DNA from: Leptolyngbya sp. KIOST-1
GTDB taxonomy: Bacteria > Cyanobacteriota > Cyanobacteriia > Phormidesmidales > Phormidesmidaceae
DNA: 64,000 nt
Reading direction: 5' to 3'
Assembly: GCF_000763385.1 (NCBI RefSeq)
Contig: NZ_JQFA01000002.1
Location: forward strand, 992,001 to 1,056,000
Made by a program: the position numbers and the translations under genes. The stretch's first letter is position 1. Each line of letters opens with the position of its first letter. Below are positions 41,529 through 50,376 of the stretch, piece by piece. Below the pieces are notes generated by a model. The model did not search any database. It worked only from the letters and a program-made list of their open reading frames with translations, and had not been told where the DNA came from.

Positions 41529-41884
41529 CTGCCCCGGTAGGTGCTGTAGGACCAGGGCGACATCAGCAGCGGCACGTGAAAGTTGCCGCTGGGGTCGGCC
41601 ACCGTAAAGCGAATTGGAATTTGGTCTAAAAACGGGGGCTCCGAGAGGGCCGCCCCGGTCTGGGCAAAGTAGGCCGCCACATCGAAGGTGATTTCGTAGG
41701 TGCCGCGGTGGAGTTCGTCGCCCTCTAGCAGAGGTTCATCGGTGCGGCCGTCGGCATTGGTTTCGACGGTTTTGAGCGCCGTTTTGATGTCGGCTTCGTT
41801 GTTAATGGCCCAGACTGTGAGCCGCAGCGCAGCGGCGGGTTTACCCAAAGCTGTGTCAAGAACGTGGGTGGTAAGTCGGCCCAT
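41525..41884 (-). CDS. uraH: 5-hydroxyisourate hydrolase (transthyretin-like)
   Basis: 119 residues. N-terminus [18 protein letters not shown] gives the conserved His, [20 protein letters not shown] the middle motif, and the chain ends [14 protein letters not shown], the C-terminal YRGS signature that separates HIU hydrolases from transthyretin. It opens 5-hydroxyisourate to OHCU in urate degradation. No other purine-catabolism gene is in the window. The stop codons of this gene and the GGDEF gene overlap tail to tail. Confidence 0.95.
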   Translation of the reverse strand: MGRLTTHVLDTALGKPAAALRLTVWAINNEADIKTALKTVETNADGRTDEPLLEGDELHRGTYEITFDVAAYFAQTGAALSEPPFLDQIPIRFTVADPSGNFHVPLLMSPWSYSTYRGS

Positions 41885-42038
41885 TGGAGTGGTGAATTTC
41901 TGATATACGTACAGTCAAAGCATATAGTAAGACCCTATTTAATTGGGCCCGATAGCCAGAAATCACCCCCGCATTCTCCCTTCGGAAGGATCCTCAGCCC
42001 CCGCCGGGGCTGAGCGCCAAGCGCAGGGTTCCACCGCC

Positions 42039-42083
42039 TGAGGGCGCACAGTCTAAAGGCGCAAAGCCTGAGGGCGCAAAGTT
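42039..42083. repeat. Short direct repeat (CTGAGGGCGCA)
   Basis: Three units of about 15 bp (CTGAGGGCGCACAGT, CTAAAGGCGCAAAG, CTGAGGGCGCAAAG), about 85 bp before the Rieske gene. Confidence 0.7.
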
Positions 42084-42165
42084 TATAGTGCCACCCCAGG
42101 TCCAATTCGTTAGGCTGACCGTGACGCACCTAGACGCCTGCGGGGAAACCTGCGGCGAGAAGCCT

Positions 42166-42738
42166 ATGACCAGACCCCCCAATTCAAGTTTTGCCGCCGC
42201 GGCCTGGTCGCGGCGGCGGCTCCTCAGGTATGCGGCTGGCGGCAGCCTGGGGGCGATCGCCGTGGGCCTGCTGCGGCCCCGGACAGTCGCCAGCGCCGAA
42301 CCCAAGCTGGAACTGCTGTGCTCGATGTTTCCACAGAACTCGCGCTGCACCGACTACCTGCCGGGGTCCCAGGCGATTGACGAAACCGGCGAGCCGATCG
42401 CCGTCGATGCCCTGTTGCCGACCGCGACCCCTGGCCAGCCCGTTCCCGTGCGGGGATTGCCCGACAACCAAACGACCTACCTGGTGATCCAGACCGGGCC
42501 AACGATCGCGTCCTACGGCATTCGCCCCATCTGCACCCACTGGGGCTGCACCGTAGACTGGCAGGCCGACCAAAATCGGTTTGTCTGCCCCTGCCACGAT
42601 TCCCAGTTTGACAGCGAAGGTCGAGTGCTGGCGGGGCCGGCAGAGGAACCCCTGCCCCTGGCAACGGTGGTGGTTCGGCAGAATCGGATCGGTCTGGTCG
42701 ATCGCGCTCCCTCCGTCGAGCCGCGCCAGGGGCTATGA
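42166..42738 (+). CDS. Rieske iron-sulfur protein with Tat-type signal
   Basis: 190 residues from ATG 42166. The N-terminus carries an Arg-rich motif and hydrophobic segment ([20 protein letters not shown]), suggesting Tat export with membrane anchoring. The C-terminal Rieske domain has both cluster-binding motifs, CTHWGCTV and CPCHDSQFD. The second differs from the usual CPCHGS by Gly to Asp. Two further Cys ([12 protein letters not shown]) lie after the signal. It resembles PetC but no petA is adjacent, so it is probably an accessory, stand-alone Rieske protein in the thylakoid or cytoplasmic membrane. Confidence 0.85.
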   Translation: MTRPPNSSFAAAAWSRRRLLRYAAGGSLGAIAVGLLRPRTVASAEPKLELLCSMFPQNSRCTDYLPGSQAIDETGEPIAVDALLPTATPGQPVPVRGLPDNQTTYLVIQTGPTIASYGIRPICTHWGCTVDWQADQNRFVCPCHDSQFDSEGRVLAGPAEEPLPLATVVVRQNRIGLVDRAPSVEPRQGL

Positions 42739-42825
42739 CCGTTGAGGTCTAAACCATCATCAGTGGTTGTTGAAGGTAGCCGCCCAGGTGGGCGGCCAGA
42801 CAGTCGGGGCAGCTGATGACAGCCC

Positions 42826-43422
42826 CTAGGACTCTAGCTTGCCGCCGACAAAGGGGGTGCTCCAGATCGCCCAGTTCTCTTTGTTGAAGGGCGATCGCCA
42901 GCGCTGAATCAGCTCCAGTTCCAGGGCCTGGCGAGCCCTGCGATCGCGCTCGGCGTAGGGCCAAAACCCAATGTTCACCGCCACCGGCAGCCCGTGGGTC
43001 CGGTGGGCCTCGATGTAGCTGAGAATGTAGCGCTTGCAGTCGTGGACACCCTTCCAGCGCTGGTTGGACTTCACCGTTTCGCCCACGTACAGCAGCAGAT
43101 CCGCCCCGTGGTCGACGACAAAGTAGAGGGCGGGCACGCCCGACTCCTGGAACTGCCCCCGCCAAAACTCCGCATTTTGAGGCGGCAGGGCAAAGGGGTC
43201 GAGGGTTTCCGCCGGAGAATCGTTGACTAAATCAAACAGGGTTCCCTGGGCGATCGCGGGACCCGAGCGCACCGCCGTCTGAAACTGGGCCACCCGCTGC
43301 TTCCAGCCCTGGAGTTCCTCCGCCAGTATGGCCGACCCGCTGGGGCGGTTGTAAGCCCAGGACAGATCCGCCGCCCGCAGGTCGGTTTCGGAGAGCAGCG
43401 AGGGCTGGTAGTCTGAGGCCAT
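42826..43422 (-). CDS. GIY-YIG-like nuclease family protein
   Basis: 198 residues from ATG 43422 (MASDYQPSLLSETDLRAADL). An N-terminal region of about 100 residues of unknown type is followed by a GIY-YIG-like core: ALYFVV corresponds to GIY, LLLYVGET to YIG, and the Arg/Glu-containing helix is in RARQALELELIQRWRSPFN. The family cuts or nicks DNA. The stop codon lies in the recurring sequence CCTAGGGGCTGTCATCA. Confidence 0.7.
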   Translation of the reverse strand: MASDYQPSLLSETDLRAADLSWAYNRPSGSAILAEELQGWKQRVAQFQTAVRSGPAIAQGTLFDLVNDSPAETLDPFALPPQNAEFWRGQFQESGVPALYFVVDHGADLLLYVGETVKSNQRWKGVHDCKRYILSYIEAHRTHGLPVAVNIGFWPYAERDRRARQALELELIQRWRSPFNKENWAIWSTPFVGGKLES

Positions 43423-43495
43423 AACATCTATCCGTAGCGGCTGTGGCCTCCCATGATAGGGTAAAACTCCAGATGTAGCGGTTGGCCAGGTTTTT

Positions 43496-44350
43496 CTACA
43501 GCCGCGATCGCAGCCCGTCGGGGCCAATGTCGGCCACGGTGTAGCCCTCCGGGTAGCTGCGGATGGACTGATCGACAAAAAAGTCCGGGGTAGTGCGGGG
43601 CGGCAGGCGGCGCAGCAGACGGCTGCGGGCCTTGAGGGCCGTGGCGGCAACCCGCTGCACAGCCGTTGGCGTCGGCTGCCAGCCCAGGGCCTGCAGCAGG
43701 GGCGGGTCAAGCAGGCAGGGCAGGCCCCAGTCCACCAGCGGCCGAGTGGCCGCGGGGAACCAGCTCAGCAGCAGGCGTCGGGTGGCATCGGCGACCCGCT
43801 GGTTGCTGGGGGTGTAGGCAAAGTGCTGAGCTTCAAACTCGCGATTGAACTGCTCAAAGGCCGCGTAGGTAGGCGGAATGTCCTGAATGCCCATGCGATC
43901 GCCAATTGCCCGCCAGAAGGCGTAGCAAGCCAGCCGCTCCTGTTCGCAGAAGGGCCGCCAGCCAAAGCGATCGACCCAGCGAATCGGCTCATAGACAAAG
44001 GTTGAAAGCACGTACAGGAAGTCGGCATTGGCGATGGCGTAGTGGCGATGAATCGCGTTCATGCGCTCGATAAATGCCGCACCCCGCGGGCTGTCGTAGC
44101 CGTGCTTGAGCACCTCCGACACCACAATGCCCGTGTCGTCATAGCGCTTCTGGGCGTGGTAGCGAAACTCCCCGGTTTGGTCCAGCAAGCGCGACACGCT
44201 GGGGATGCAAAAGGTGCGCAGCAGGGCCACCTCCAGGGCACGGGTGACATCCCACGGAAACTCGTACCCGGCCAGCAGGTGGCAGATCGCCTGGTGGTCG
44301 CGTTCGGGATCAAGGCGCTGGATGCGGCGCAGGGTGGCGTGGCGATCCAT
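43496..44350 (-). CDS. DUF2236 (MpaB/rubber-oxygenase-like) protein
   Basis: 284 residues from ATG 44350. A longer frame reaches 44407, but its extra 19 residues are encoded by a minisatellite. The helical DUF2236 pattern is clear: EFRYHAQKRYDDTGIVVSEV, MNAIHRHYAIANADFLYVLS and TFVYEPIRWVDRFGWRPFCE, with the conserved Arg and His residues that bind heme in latex-clearing oxygenases. Predicted heme-dependent oxygenase of unknown substrate, cytosolic as no signal is seen. Downstream of cobO in the same direction, 46 bp apart. Confidence 0.82.
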   Translation of the reverse strand: MDRHATLRRIQRLDPERDHQAICHLLAGYEFPWDVTRALEVALLRTFCIPSVSRLLDQTGEFRYHAQKRYDDTGIVVSEVLKHGYDSPRGAAFIERMNAIHRHYAIANADFLYVLSTFVYEPIRWVDRFGWRPFCEQERLACYAFWRAIGDRMGIQDIPPTYAAFEQFNREFEAQHFAYTPSNQRVADATRRLLLSWFPAATRPLVDWGLPCLLDPPLLQALGWQPTPTAVQRVAATALKARSRLLRRLPPRTTPDFFVDQSIRSYPEGYTVADIGPDGLRSRL

Positions 44351-44398
44351 GGAGGGAGTGGGGTGGGTGGAGGGGTAGGTGGGTAGGTGGGTGGGGTT
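44351..44398. repeat. G-rich minisatellite
   Basis: Repeats of GGGTGGGTGG/GTAGGTGG type lie between the cobO stop and the DUF2236 start, giving that gene a poor ribosome site. Same family as the other C/G-rich tracts. Confidence 0.8.
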
Positions 44399-45071
44399 AG
44401 TATTCAATGCCAGGTTGGGCTTTGACCCCCTGCTCGCGGAAGGGGTGCTTGACCAAGGTCATTTCGGTGACCAGGTCGGCGCGATCGATCAGCGCCTGGG
44501 GGGCACCCCGCCCGGTCAAAATTACGTGGGTCATTTCCGGCTTTTCGGCCAGTCCGGCCAGCACCTGCTCCGCCGACAGAAAGCCGTGCTTGAGGGCAAT
44601 ATTGACCTCGTCAAGCAGCAGGGTTTTGACCTCGGGGTTGCGAAGATAGCTGAGAGCAGTGTCCCAGGCCGCCTGGGCGGTGCGGGTATCGCGATCGCGA
44701 TCCTGGGTATCCCAGGTAAAGCCTTCGCCCATGGCGTGGAAGCTGAGCTGATCGCCAAATCGCTCCAGCACGGCTTTCTCCGCCGGTTCCCACGCCCCCT
44801 TGATGAACTGCACAATCGCCACCCGGTAGCCGTGGCCCAGGGAGCGCAGCACCATGCCCAGGGCGGCGGTGGTCTTGCCCTTGCCCTGCCCCGTGTGGAC
44901 AATCACCAGCCCCTTCTCCACGGTGCGATCGGCAATCCGCTGCTGCTGTACCTCCTGCCGCCGCTGCATCTTACGGCGGTACTGATCGTCAGAGCTGGCG
45001 CTTTCGGCCGCCTGGGTGAGGACAGCGGCAGCGGCATCGAGGGTTTCGGCGGAGTCAGGAGGTTGGGCCAT
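44397..45071 (-). CDS. cobO: Cob(I)yrinic acid a,c-diamide adenosyltransferase
   Basis: 224 residues. P-loop HTGQGKGKTTAALGMVLRSL, then VAIVQFIKGAWEPAE, LLLDEVNIALKHGFL and HVILTGRGAPQALIDRADLV are the full CobO/BtuR series. It attaches the 5'-deoxyadenosyl group to the corrinoid cobalt in adenosylcobalamin synthesis. An N-terminal extension of about 50 residues (Ala/Ser-rich, then RRKMQRRQEVQQQRI) is normal for cyanobacteria. Other cobalamin genes (cobH, cobL) lie 8 kb away. Confidence 0.96.
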   Translation of the reverse strand: MAQPPDSAETLDAAAAVLTQAAESASSDDQYRRKMQRRQEVQQQRIADRTVEKGLVIVHTGQGKGKTTAALGMVLRSLGHGYRVAIVQFIKGAWEPAEKAVLERFGDQLSFHAMGEGFTWDTQDRDRDTRTAQAAWDTALSYLRNPEVKTLLLDEVNIALKHGFLSAEQVLAGLAEKPEMTHVILTGRGAPQALIDRADLVTEMTLVKHPFREQGVKAQPGIEY

Positions 45072-45411
45072 GGGCGGTTAGGTCAGATTGTAAAAAACAA
45101 GCGTATCGAGGGCGATGAACCGATCGCAGTACCCCCACATCTTAGCCCCCCGAGGTTAGACCCAATCCCGAATTGTCCGCAGGGTAACCCTATCGCGTTC
45201 GGGGGAAATGAAGCTAGCGATATAGCCATCGCCAGAACCGTTAGGAGATCGCCCATGCTCCTGAAGCGATGGCTATACGCCATTGCGCCGCCCCAGTTTT
45301 TTGCTTTTGGAAGAGGCCAATGTCCTAAGCGCATCGCCATCGATATAGAAGCCTGATTCCAGTATCCGCCGCACCAACACCTCTGTCAGGTGCTAGAATG
45401 ATGCAGCTTAA
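45072..45411. other. Intergenic region upstream of cobO and tRNA-Arg
   Basis: 340 bp without a supported gene. It holds the long hairpin at 45221-45276. No corrinoid riboswitch could be recognised by eye. Confidence 0.5.
45221..45276. ncRNA. Candidate structured RNA or palindromic repeat
   Basis: A perfect 12-bp outer stem TATAGCCATCGC/GCGATGGCTATA plus an inner AGGAG/CTCCT pair gives an extended hairpin of 56 nt. No family recognised; it could be a dispersed repeat. Confidence 0.4.
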
Positions 45412-45484
45412 GGGCATGTAGCTCAGTGGATAGAGCACTAGATTCCGGTTCTAGGTGTCGCAGGTTCGAATCCTGCCATGCTCG
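45412..45484 (+). tRNA. tRNA-Arg (anticodon CCG)
   Basis: 73 nt. Acceptor GGGCATG/CATGCTC, D-arm GCTC-AGTGGATA-GAGC, anticodon stem CTAGA/TCTAG with loop TTCCGGT (anticodon CCG), T-arm GCAGG-TTCGAAT-CCTGC. No CCA is encoded. All helices pair with one G-T in the acceptor. It reads CGG arginine codons. Confidence 0.95.
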
Positions 45485-45696
45485 TTTCTTAGGCCAGCGA
45501 GGGTTCGCCTCCTGTTTGAACGTCCGGTGTACGTTCCGGAATTACTTGTCACTATTCCGAAAGTAGTGGCCCTGGGCCAGAGCAGGTCGCGGCGATCGCG
45601 GCCCCTGTTGGACCCACCCGGCTGTTGCCGAAAACCAGTACAATCAAACTACAGCAAGCTGGGCGCGAGAACGGCTTTGGTGCCGGGAGCACAATT

Positions 45697-46935
45697 ATGG
45701 GTGAGCCGACCCCGATTCAGAAGCAGGTTGATGCTATCTATCGCTCCGAGTCGCGGCGCGTTTTTGCCACTCTAATTCGTCTGCTGGGCGACTTTGATCT
45801 GGCGGAGGAGGCCCTGCACGAGGCCTTTGCCGTGGCGCTAAAGCAGTGGCCTCGGGATGGCACTCCGGCCAATCCGCGGGCGTGGCTGGTGTCGGTGGGT
45901 CGGTTTCGGGGGATCGATGCCCTGCGGCGGCGGGCCCGCTTCGACGCCTCCCTGGCCCAGTTGGCTCAGCCGCTGGAGACGCCTGGGACGATAGCCAATG
46001 ACGAAGAGGTGGAGGACGATCGCCTGCGGTTAATCTTCACCTGCTGTCACCCCGCCCTGGCCCAGGAGGCCCAGGTCGCCCTCACCCTGCGGGAGGTCTG
46101 CGGCTTGAAAACTGAGGAAATTGCCAGTGCCTTTTTGATTGCCCCGCCCACCCTGGCCCAGCGCATCGTGCGGGCTAAGGCCAAAATTCGAACGGCGGGC
46201 ATTCCCTACCAGGTGCCGGCGATCGCCGATTTGCCCGACCGCCTCGATACGGTGTTGCAGGTGATTTACCTGGTGTTTAACGAGGGCTATGCGGCCTCCT
46301 CGGGCCCCGCGCTGACCCGCGCCGACCTCTCCGGCGAAGCCATTCGCCTGGGGCGACTGGTGCTGGAACTGCTGCCCGACGAACCCGAGGTGATGGGACT
46401 GCTGGCGCTGATGTTGCTCCAGGAGTCGCGGCGACAGGCCCGCACCTCCGCCACCGGGGATTTGGTTTTGCTGGCCGACCAGGACCGCAGCCTGTGGAAC
46501 CAGGGGCAGATCGCCGAGGGCCGCAGGCTGGTGCGGCAGGCCCTGGTGTTGCAGCGGGTGGGTCCCTACGCTATTCAGGCGGCGATCGCCGCCGTCCATG
46601 CCGGGGCTCCTAGCCCAGCCGCCACCAACTGGAATCAAATTGTGGCCCTGTACAGCCTGCTCGCCCAGATCGCCCCCTCCCCCCTCGTGGCGCTAAATCG
46701 GGCGGTGGCCGTGGCCATGCGCGATGGGCCCCAGGTCGGTCTCAACCTGCTGGATGAGATTCTGGCCCAGGGGGATCTGGCCGGGTATCACCTGGCCCAC
46801 GCTGCCCGCGCCGACCTGTGCCGACAGCTGGGCAAAACTAACGAGGCCAGGGCCGCCTATCAGCAGGCCCTGGCCCTGGTGCGGCAGGCCCCTGAACGGC
46901 GATTTTTAGAGAGTCGCCTGCGCGAGCTAGGCTAG
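45697..46935 (+). CDS. ECF sigma factor with C-terminal TPR-like domain (ECF42/SigJ-like)
   Basis: 412 residues from ATG 45697 (GGGAG 8 bp upstream). Sigma-2 region: VFATLIRLLGDFDLAEEALH and PRAWLVSVGRFRGIDALRRR. Sigma-4 region: LTLREVCGLKTEEIASAFLI and TLAQRIVRAKAKIR. The following 230 residues, with VIYLVFNEGYAASSG and FLESRLRELG at the end, are the DUF6596/TPR-like extension of the ECF42 group. Such sigmas usually sit beside a DGPF/YCII-domain gene and lack an anti-sigma factor; no DGPF gene is adjacent here. The regulon is unknown. Confidence 0.87.
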   Translation: MGEPTPIQKQVDAIYRSESRRVFATLIRLLGDFDLAEEALHEAFAVALKQWPRDGTPANPRAWLVSVGRFRGIDALRRRARFDASLAQLAQPLETPGTIANDEEVEDDRLRLIFTCCHPALAQEAQVALTLREVCGLKTEEIASAFLIAPPTLAQRIVRAKAKIRTAGIPYQVPAIADLPDRLDTVLQVIYLVFNEGYAASSGPALTRADLSGEAIRLGRLVLELLPDEPEVMGLLALMLLQESRRQARTSATGDLVLLADQDRSLWNQGQIAEGRRLVRQALVLQRVGPYAIQAAIAAVHAGAPSPAATNWNQIVALYSLLAQIAPSPLVALNRAVAVAMRDGPQVGLNLLDEILAQGDLAGYHLAHAARADLCRQLGKTNEARAAYQQALALVRQAPERRFLESRLRELG

Positions 46936-47054
46936 GGGCTGCCAAGCCTAAGTTTGTCGGTTGGGTGGCGGGCTAGCAGAACCTAACAGGGCTGACTGCC
47001 GTTGGGTTACGTTCCGCTTCACCCAACCTACGGGAACTAAGCTAGGGGCTGCCA
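46931..47054. repeat. Palindromic repeat element between 14-bp direct repeats
   Basis: GCTAGGGGCTGCCA occurs at 46931-46944 and 47041-47054. Between them are 96 bp including GTTGGGTTACGTTCCGCTTC followed by ACCCAACCTACGG, a type of repeat I recall as common in cyanobacteria. The first copy overlaps the sigma-factor stop codon. Confidence 0.7.
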
Positions 47055-47081
47055 TCACTGACGATGACCCGCTTCAGACCC

Positions 47082-47651
47082 TTAGCCGATCCGCAGCAGC
47101 TCCACGTCAAAGAGCAGCGTGGCGTTGGGAGGAATCACGCCGCCAGCGCCACGACTGCCGTAGCCCAGCTCAGCCGGAATCACCAGCTTGCGCTGACCGC
47201 CGACGCGCATGGTGCCAACCCCTTCATCCCAGCCCTTAATCACCTGGCCGACGCCAATTTGAAAGGTAAAGGGACGACCGCGATCGCGGGAACTGTCGAA
47301 CTTGGTGCCGTCCTCCAGGGTGCCAGTGTAGTGCACCGTCACCCGCTGACCGGCCTGGGGCATGGCCCCGGTGCCTTCCACAACGTCGACGTACTGGAGG
47401 CCAGAATCGGTGGTGGTCAGGGTTTCTTCGGACATGGCGGTGACCTCAGTGGTGGAGCTATTGGGGGCTAAATCGGCAGCGGCCTGGGCAATTTGAGCGA
47501 CCGGCTCCGCTATTTGGGTGGCCTCGGCGGCCACCCCGGCTCGGTTCAGGCTGGCGGCGATCGCCTCGGGCCGAGCCCCCGTCAACTGAGCCACTACCAG
47601 CACCAGGCAGCAGGCCACCAAAACCCCCAAGCTGATCAAAATCTCTCGCAC
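47082..47651 (-). CDS. FKBP-type peptidyl-prolyl cis-trans isomerase, membrane-anchored or lumenal
   Basis: 189 residues from GTG 47651, which has GGGAGG 6 bp upstream; a TTG at 47669 is the alternative. An N-terminal hydrophobic helix ([20 protein letters not shown]) serves as signal or anchor, followed by an Ala/Ser-rich linker and an FKBP domain: [59 protein letters not shown] and [11 protein letters not shown]. It speeds proline isomerisation in exported proteins, in the lumen or periplasm. Confidence 0.93.
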   Translation of the reverse strand: MREILISLGVLVACCLVLVVAQLTGARPEAIAASLNRAGVAAEATQIAEPVAQIAQAAADLAPNSSTTEVTAMSEETLTTTDSGLQYVDVVEGTGAMPQAGQRVTVHYTGTLEDGTKFDSSRDRGRPFTFQIGVGQVIKGWDEGVGTMRVGGQRKLVIPAELGYGSRGAGGVIPPNATLLFDVELLRIG

Positions 47652-47710
47652 AATCTGCCTCCCATCCAAGCGTTGTCTTTCCCCCGATCATATAGCAATC
47701 CCCCGCCGCC

Positions 47711-48460
47711 TCACCCAAACCGATAGCCAAACCCTCGCAGGGTGGTCACGTACTGGGGATGGGCCGGATCCACCTCAATTTTTTCTCGCAGCCAGCGAAT
47801 GTGGACATCTACGGTTTTGCGATCGCCGACAAAATCCGTCCCCCAGATCGACTGAATCAGCTCCTCACGGGACCACACTCGGTTGGGGCTCTGAATGAAC
47901 AGCTCCAAAATTCGAAATTCTTTGGGCGACAGGCTGACCTCCTGCCCCGCCACCGTCACCCTAAATTCGTTGGTGTAAAGAACGATATCTTTGTAGTTCA
48001 GAATGGCGCGATCGGGCTTTGTCGCAGACCACCGCTGTCGCCGCAGCAGGGCCCGACAGCGGGCTATCAGCTCCCGCATACCAAAGGGCTTGGGGAGATA
48101 GTCGTCGGCCCCCACCTCCAGCCCCACCACCCGATCCATCTCGGCGCCCTTGGCGCTCAAAATCAGAATGGGAATGTCCAGGTTGTGGTGACGGATCAGA
48201 CGACAGATGTCGAGTCCGTTGACCCCTGGCAGCATCAGATCGACGATCGCCAGATCCAGCTTCAGGCCAACCTTTCCTTCCCCAGGGTTCGGAAAAATCA
48301 GCTCCAGCGCCCGCTGGCCCGACTCGGCCGCCACCACCTGGTAGCCCTGCTCATTCAGCGCCAGGGCTACGGTTTCACGAATCAGGTCTTCGTCATCAAT
48401 GATCAAAATTTGCCCCTGCGCCCCCGGCAGCGGAGGTAGGGCAAGCTTTGGATTTTGCAC
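47711..48460 (-). CDS. OmpR-family response regulator
   Basis: 249 residues. The receiver (about 17-135) has the acidic pair in ILIIDDEDLIRE, phospho-Asp D74 in AIVDLMLPGVNG, Thr/Ser in ILILSAKG and Lys in DDYLPKPFGM, all intact. The winged helix follows, with VSLSPKEFRILELFIQSPNR and KTVDVHIRWLREKIEVDP. The upstream gene is a GAF pseudo-histidine kinase in the same direction, 335 bp away. Three perfect 10-bp repeats lie in that gap. Which cyanobacterial regulator this is cannot be told by eye. Confidence 0.88.
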   Translation of the reverse strand: MQNPKLALPPLPGAQGQILIIDDEDLIRETVALALNEQGYQVVAAESGQRALELIFPNPGEGKVGLKLDLAIVDLMLPGVNGLDICRLIRHHNLDIPILILSAKGAEMDRVVGLEVGADDYLPKPFGMRELIARCRALLRRQRWSATKPDRAILNYKDIVLYTNEFRVTVAGQEVSLSPKEFRILELFIQSPNRVWSREELIQSIWGTDFVGDRKTVDVHIRWLREKIEVDPAHPQYVTTLRGFGYRFG

Positions 48461-48795
48461 AACGGGGCCAAAAGCTCAATTAACGACGTGGGCAGACTAC
48501 CCAACGCTGGCGATCGCCCCGGCGGCACATCGACCTGCCCCTAATTCGCGGCCCAAGGCAATGCCTGGGCGTCTGCACCATTCCGCCATGGTGTCGGACT
48601 GAGCTTAAGACAACATCGAGTTCTGGTTAAGCTTACGTAAATTTCATCCCCCCCTACGGGCGGACATCAATCAGCCTCTGGTACCCCAAGCACCGATGGT
48701 TATACCTCCTCGTGCTTGGATCGGGCGTGGCAAAGCTGGATACACCGAGCGTTTGACCACGTTTGACCACGTTTGACCACAATTGAGGCCCTGCC
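48461..48795. other. Gap between response regulator and pseudo-kinase genes
   Basis: 335 bp with no gene. It contains the 10-bp repeats at 48751-48780 and the presumed promoter of the response regulator. Confidence 0.5.
48751..48780. promoter_or_regulatory. Three tandem 10-bp repeats, candidate regulator binding site
   Basis: GTTTGACCAC occurs three times without interruption. One helical turn per unit places all copies on the same DNA face, as in binding arrays of OmpR-type regulators. It is about 290 bp upstream of the response regulator gene start. Confidence 0.5.
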
Positions 48796-50244
48796 CTAAG
48801 AGTCACTGCGGGCTGAGGGACGGGCCACAGCGGCGTCTAGATTGGGCAGCAGCACCATCAGCCGACTGCTGCTGTCCGCGTAGTCCTGAACGCTGATCCG
48901 ACCGCCGTGGCGCTGGACCAGCTGCTGGCTCAGCAGCAGCCCCAGCAGCGAACGGGGAATTTCAGCCGCACTCAACCTTACCAGGGGAGTCTGGAGAATG
49001 GCCACCACCTCCGGCGGCAGCCCCTCCCCCAGCCAGGGATTAGAAAGCCACAGACCTAGGGCCAGATCCTGCCCTCGACGGCAGGCGTGAAGGCGCAGGG
49101 TGCTGTCGTCCCCAGCCACCGGCAAAATACCTGCCATCAGGTAATACAAAATCTGCTTTACCAGGCGCTGATCCAAAACCCAGTGGTTTTCGCCCGGCTC
49201 TACGGTCAGGCTGAGGGTCTGAGTGCGCTTTTCTGCCAGCGGCGTCAGGGTTGCCATCACCTGCTGCCCCAGAGCCTCAATATCGACGGTTGTCGGCGCT
49301 AGCTCGGCGCCCTCAACCGCCACCGGGCTGAGGGCGCTCAGCTCGTCAACCAGGGCAATCAGCGTCTGGCTGCTGCGGTGCACGATATCGGTATACTCCC
49401 GCTGTTTGGGAGTGAGCGGCCCGTAGATCTCGCGGTTCAGCATCGTGCTCATGCCCAGCACCGTCGTCAGCGGACTGCGGAGATCCTGGGTGAGCTGGCT
49501 GATCAGGTTCAGGCGCACCCGATCCATGATGTTATCCAAAGACAGTGGCCCGGTGCTGGACCGGGCTAGGACTGACGCCTGGTGGCGCTCAAACTCGCTC
49601 ATGCCCCATCGAGCCGCCATCGCTAAAAATCCCAGCTCTGGTTCGCTGAACTGTCTGGGGCACAGGTCCATGGCCGCCAGGGTGCCCAGACAGAGTCCCT
49701 CGCTGGTGACCAGGGGGACGCCACAGTAGGCTCGAATACCGTAGCTGCTGACCAACTCACTCTGGGCAAAGCCGGGAGCTTGGGCCGTGTCGGGTACCAC
49801 CAGCGGCTGTTCGCGATCGAGGATGTGAACCCCCAGCCCACCGCTGAGGGGCAGCTGTCGCTGCAGCGACAGCGGATTGCCCACCCCCAGGCAGGACAGA
49901 CCAAAGGCGGCGTACAGGTACTCGGTGGTCTCGTCTGCCACGGTAACGATCACCAGGGGCAGACCCAGATAGCGGGCGGCCATTTGCGCCGCTTCTTCCC
50001 AGGCGGGAACGCTACCGGGGTGGGGCAGCCCCAGGGCCGCGATCGCCTGGCTGCGCCGCTGCTGCCTTTCAGCCTGGGAAAGGCCACTGAGCGCACGGGT
50101 GGACCAGACCGACGGGGCGTTTCCCCCAGCCGACAGCCCGGCAGCGGCATCGTCTGAAGACAGGTCTACACATTCTGAAGCGACAGCTCCAGTCTCCTTG
50201 CCAGCGTCTCCCTCAGACCGCACCGGAAACACAGAAACGCCCAT
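48796..50244 (-). CDS. GAF-domain pseudo-histidine kinase
   Basis: 482 residues from ATG 50244. The N-terminal 70 residues are low complexity. A GAF domain (about 75-235) contains PLVIVTVADETTEYLYAAFG and RAYCGVPLVTSEGLCLGTLA. A dimerisation domain reads NLISQLTQDLRSPLTTVLGM. At the position of the phospho-accepting His (SHELRTPL in active kinases) there is Gln (TQDLRSPL). The ATP-binding part lacks clear N and G boxes. It therefore cannot autophosphorylate in the usual way. I recall similar Gln-containing proteins in other cyanobacteria, so this is probably a conserved variant that senses through GAF and acts by protein contact. Confidence 0.75.
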   Translation of the reverse strand: MGVSVFPVRSEGDAGKETGAVASECVDLSSDDAAAGLSAGGNAPSVWSTRALSGLSQAERQQRRSQAIAALGLPHPGSVPAWEEAAQMAARYLGLPLVIVTVADETTEYLYAAFGLSCLGVGNPLSLQRQLPLSGGLGVHILDREQPLVVPDTAQAPGFAQSELVSSYGIRAYCGVPLVTSEGLCLGTLAAMDLCPRQFSEPELGFLAMAARWGMSEFERHQASVLARSSTGPLSLDNIMDRVRLNLISQLTQDLRSPLTTVLGMSTMLNREIYGPLTPKQREYTDIVHRSSQTLIALVDELSALSPVAVEGAELAPTTVDIEALGQQVMATLTPLAEKRTQTLSLTVEPGENHWVLDQRLVKQILYYLMAGILPVAGDDSTLRLHACRRGQDLALGLWLSNPWLGEGLPPEVVAILQTPLVRLSAAEIPRSLLGLLLSQQLVQRHGGRISVQDYADSSSRLMVLLPNLDAAVARPSARSDS

Positions 50245-50376
50245 GGCCAACGCCTAACTCTTGCTGAAACACAGCTTTAAGGTGCCCCAAGAGCCATGCC
50301 CACCTAACGACAGCGGGGGCAAACGGTATATTTATTTACCACTATTTCACGCTCCGTTCATGCTCAGATGAAGGAA

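Noticed and set aside
44351..44407. N-terminal extension of the DUF2236 protein
   Set aside because: The extra residues are translated from a minisatellite; ATG 44350 begins the conserved part.
45072..45411. Cobalamin riboswitch upstream of cobO
   Set aside because: No B12-box-like sequence could be found by eye; only an unrelated hairpin is present.
47082..47471. Plus-strand ORF opposite the FKBP gene
   Set aside because: Antisense shadow of a clear FKBP isomerase.
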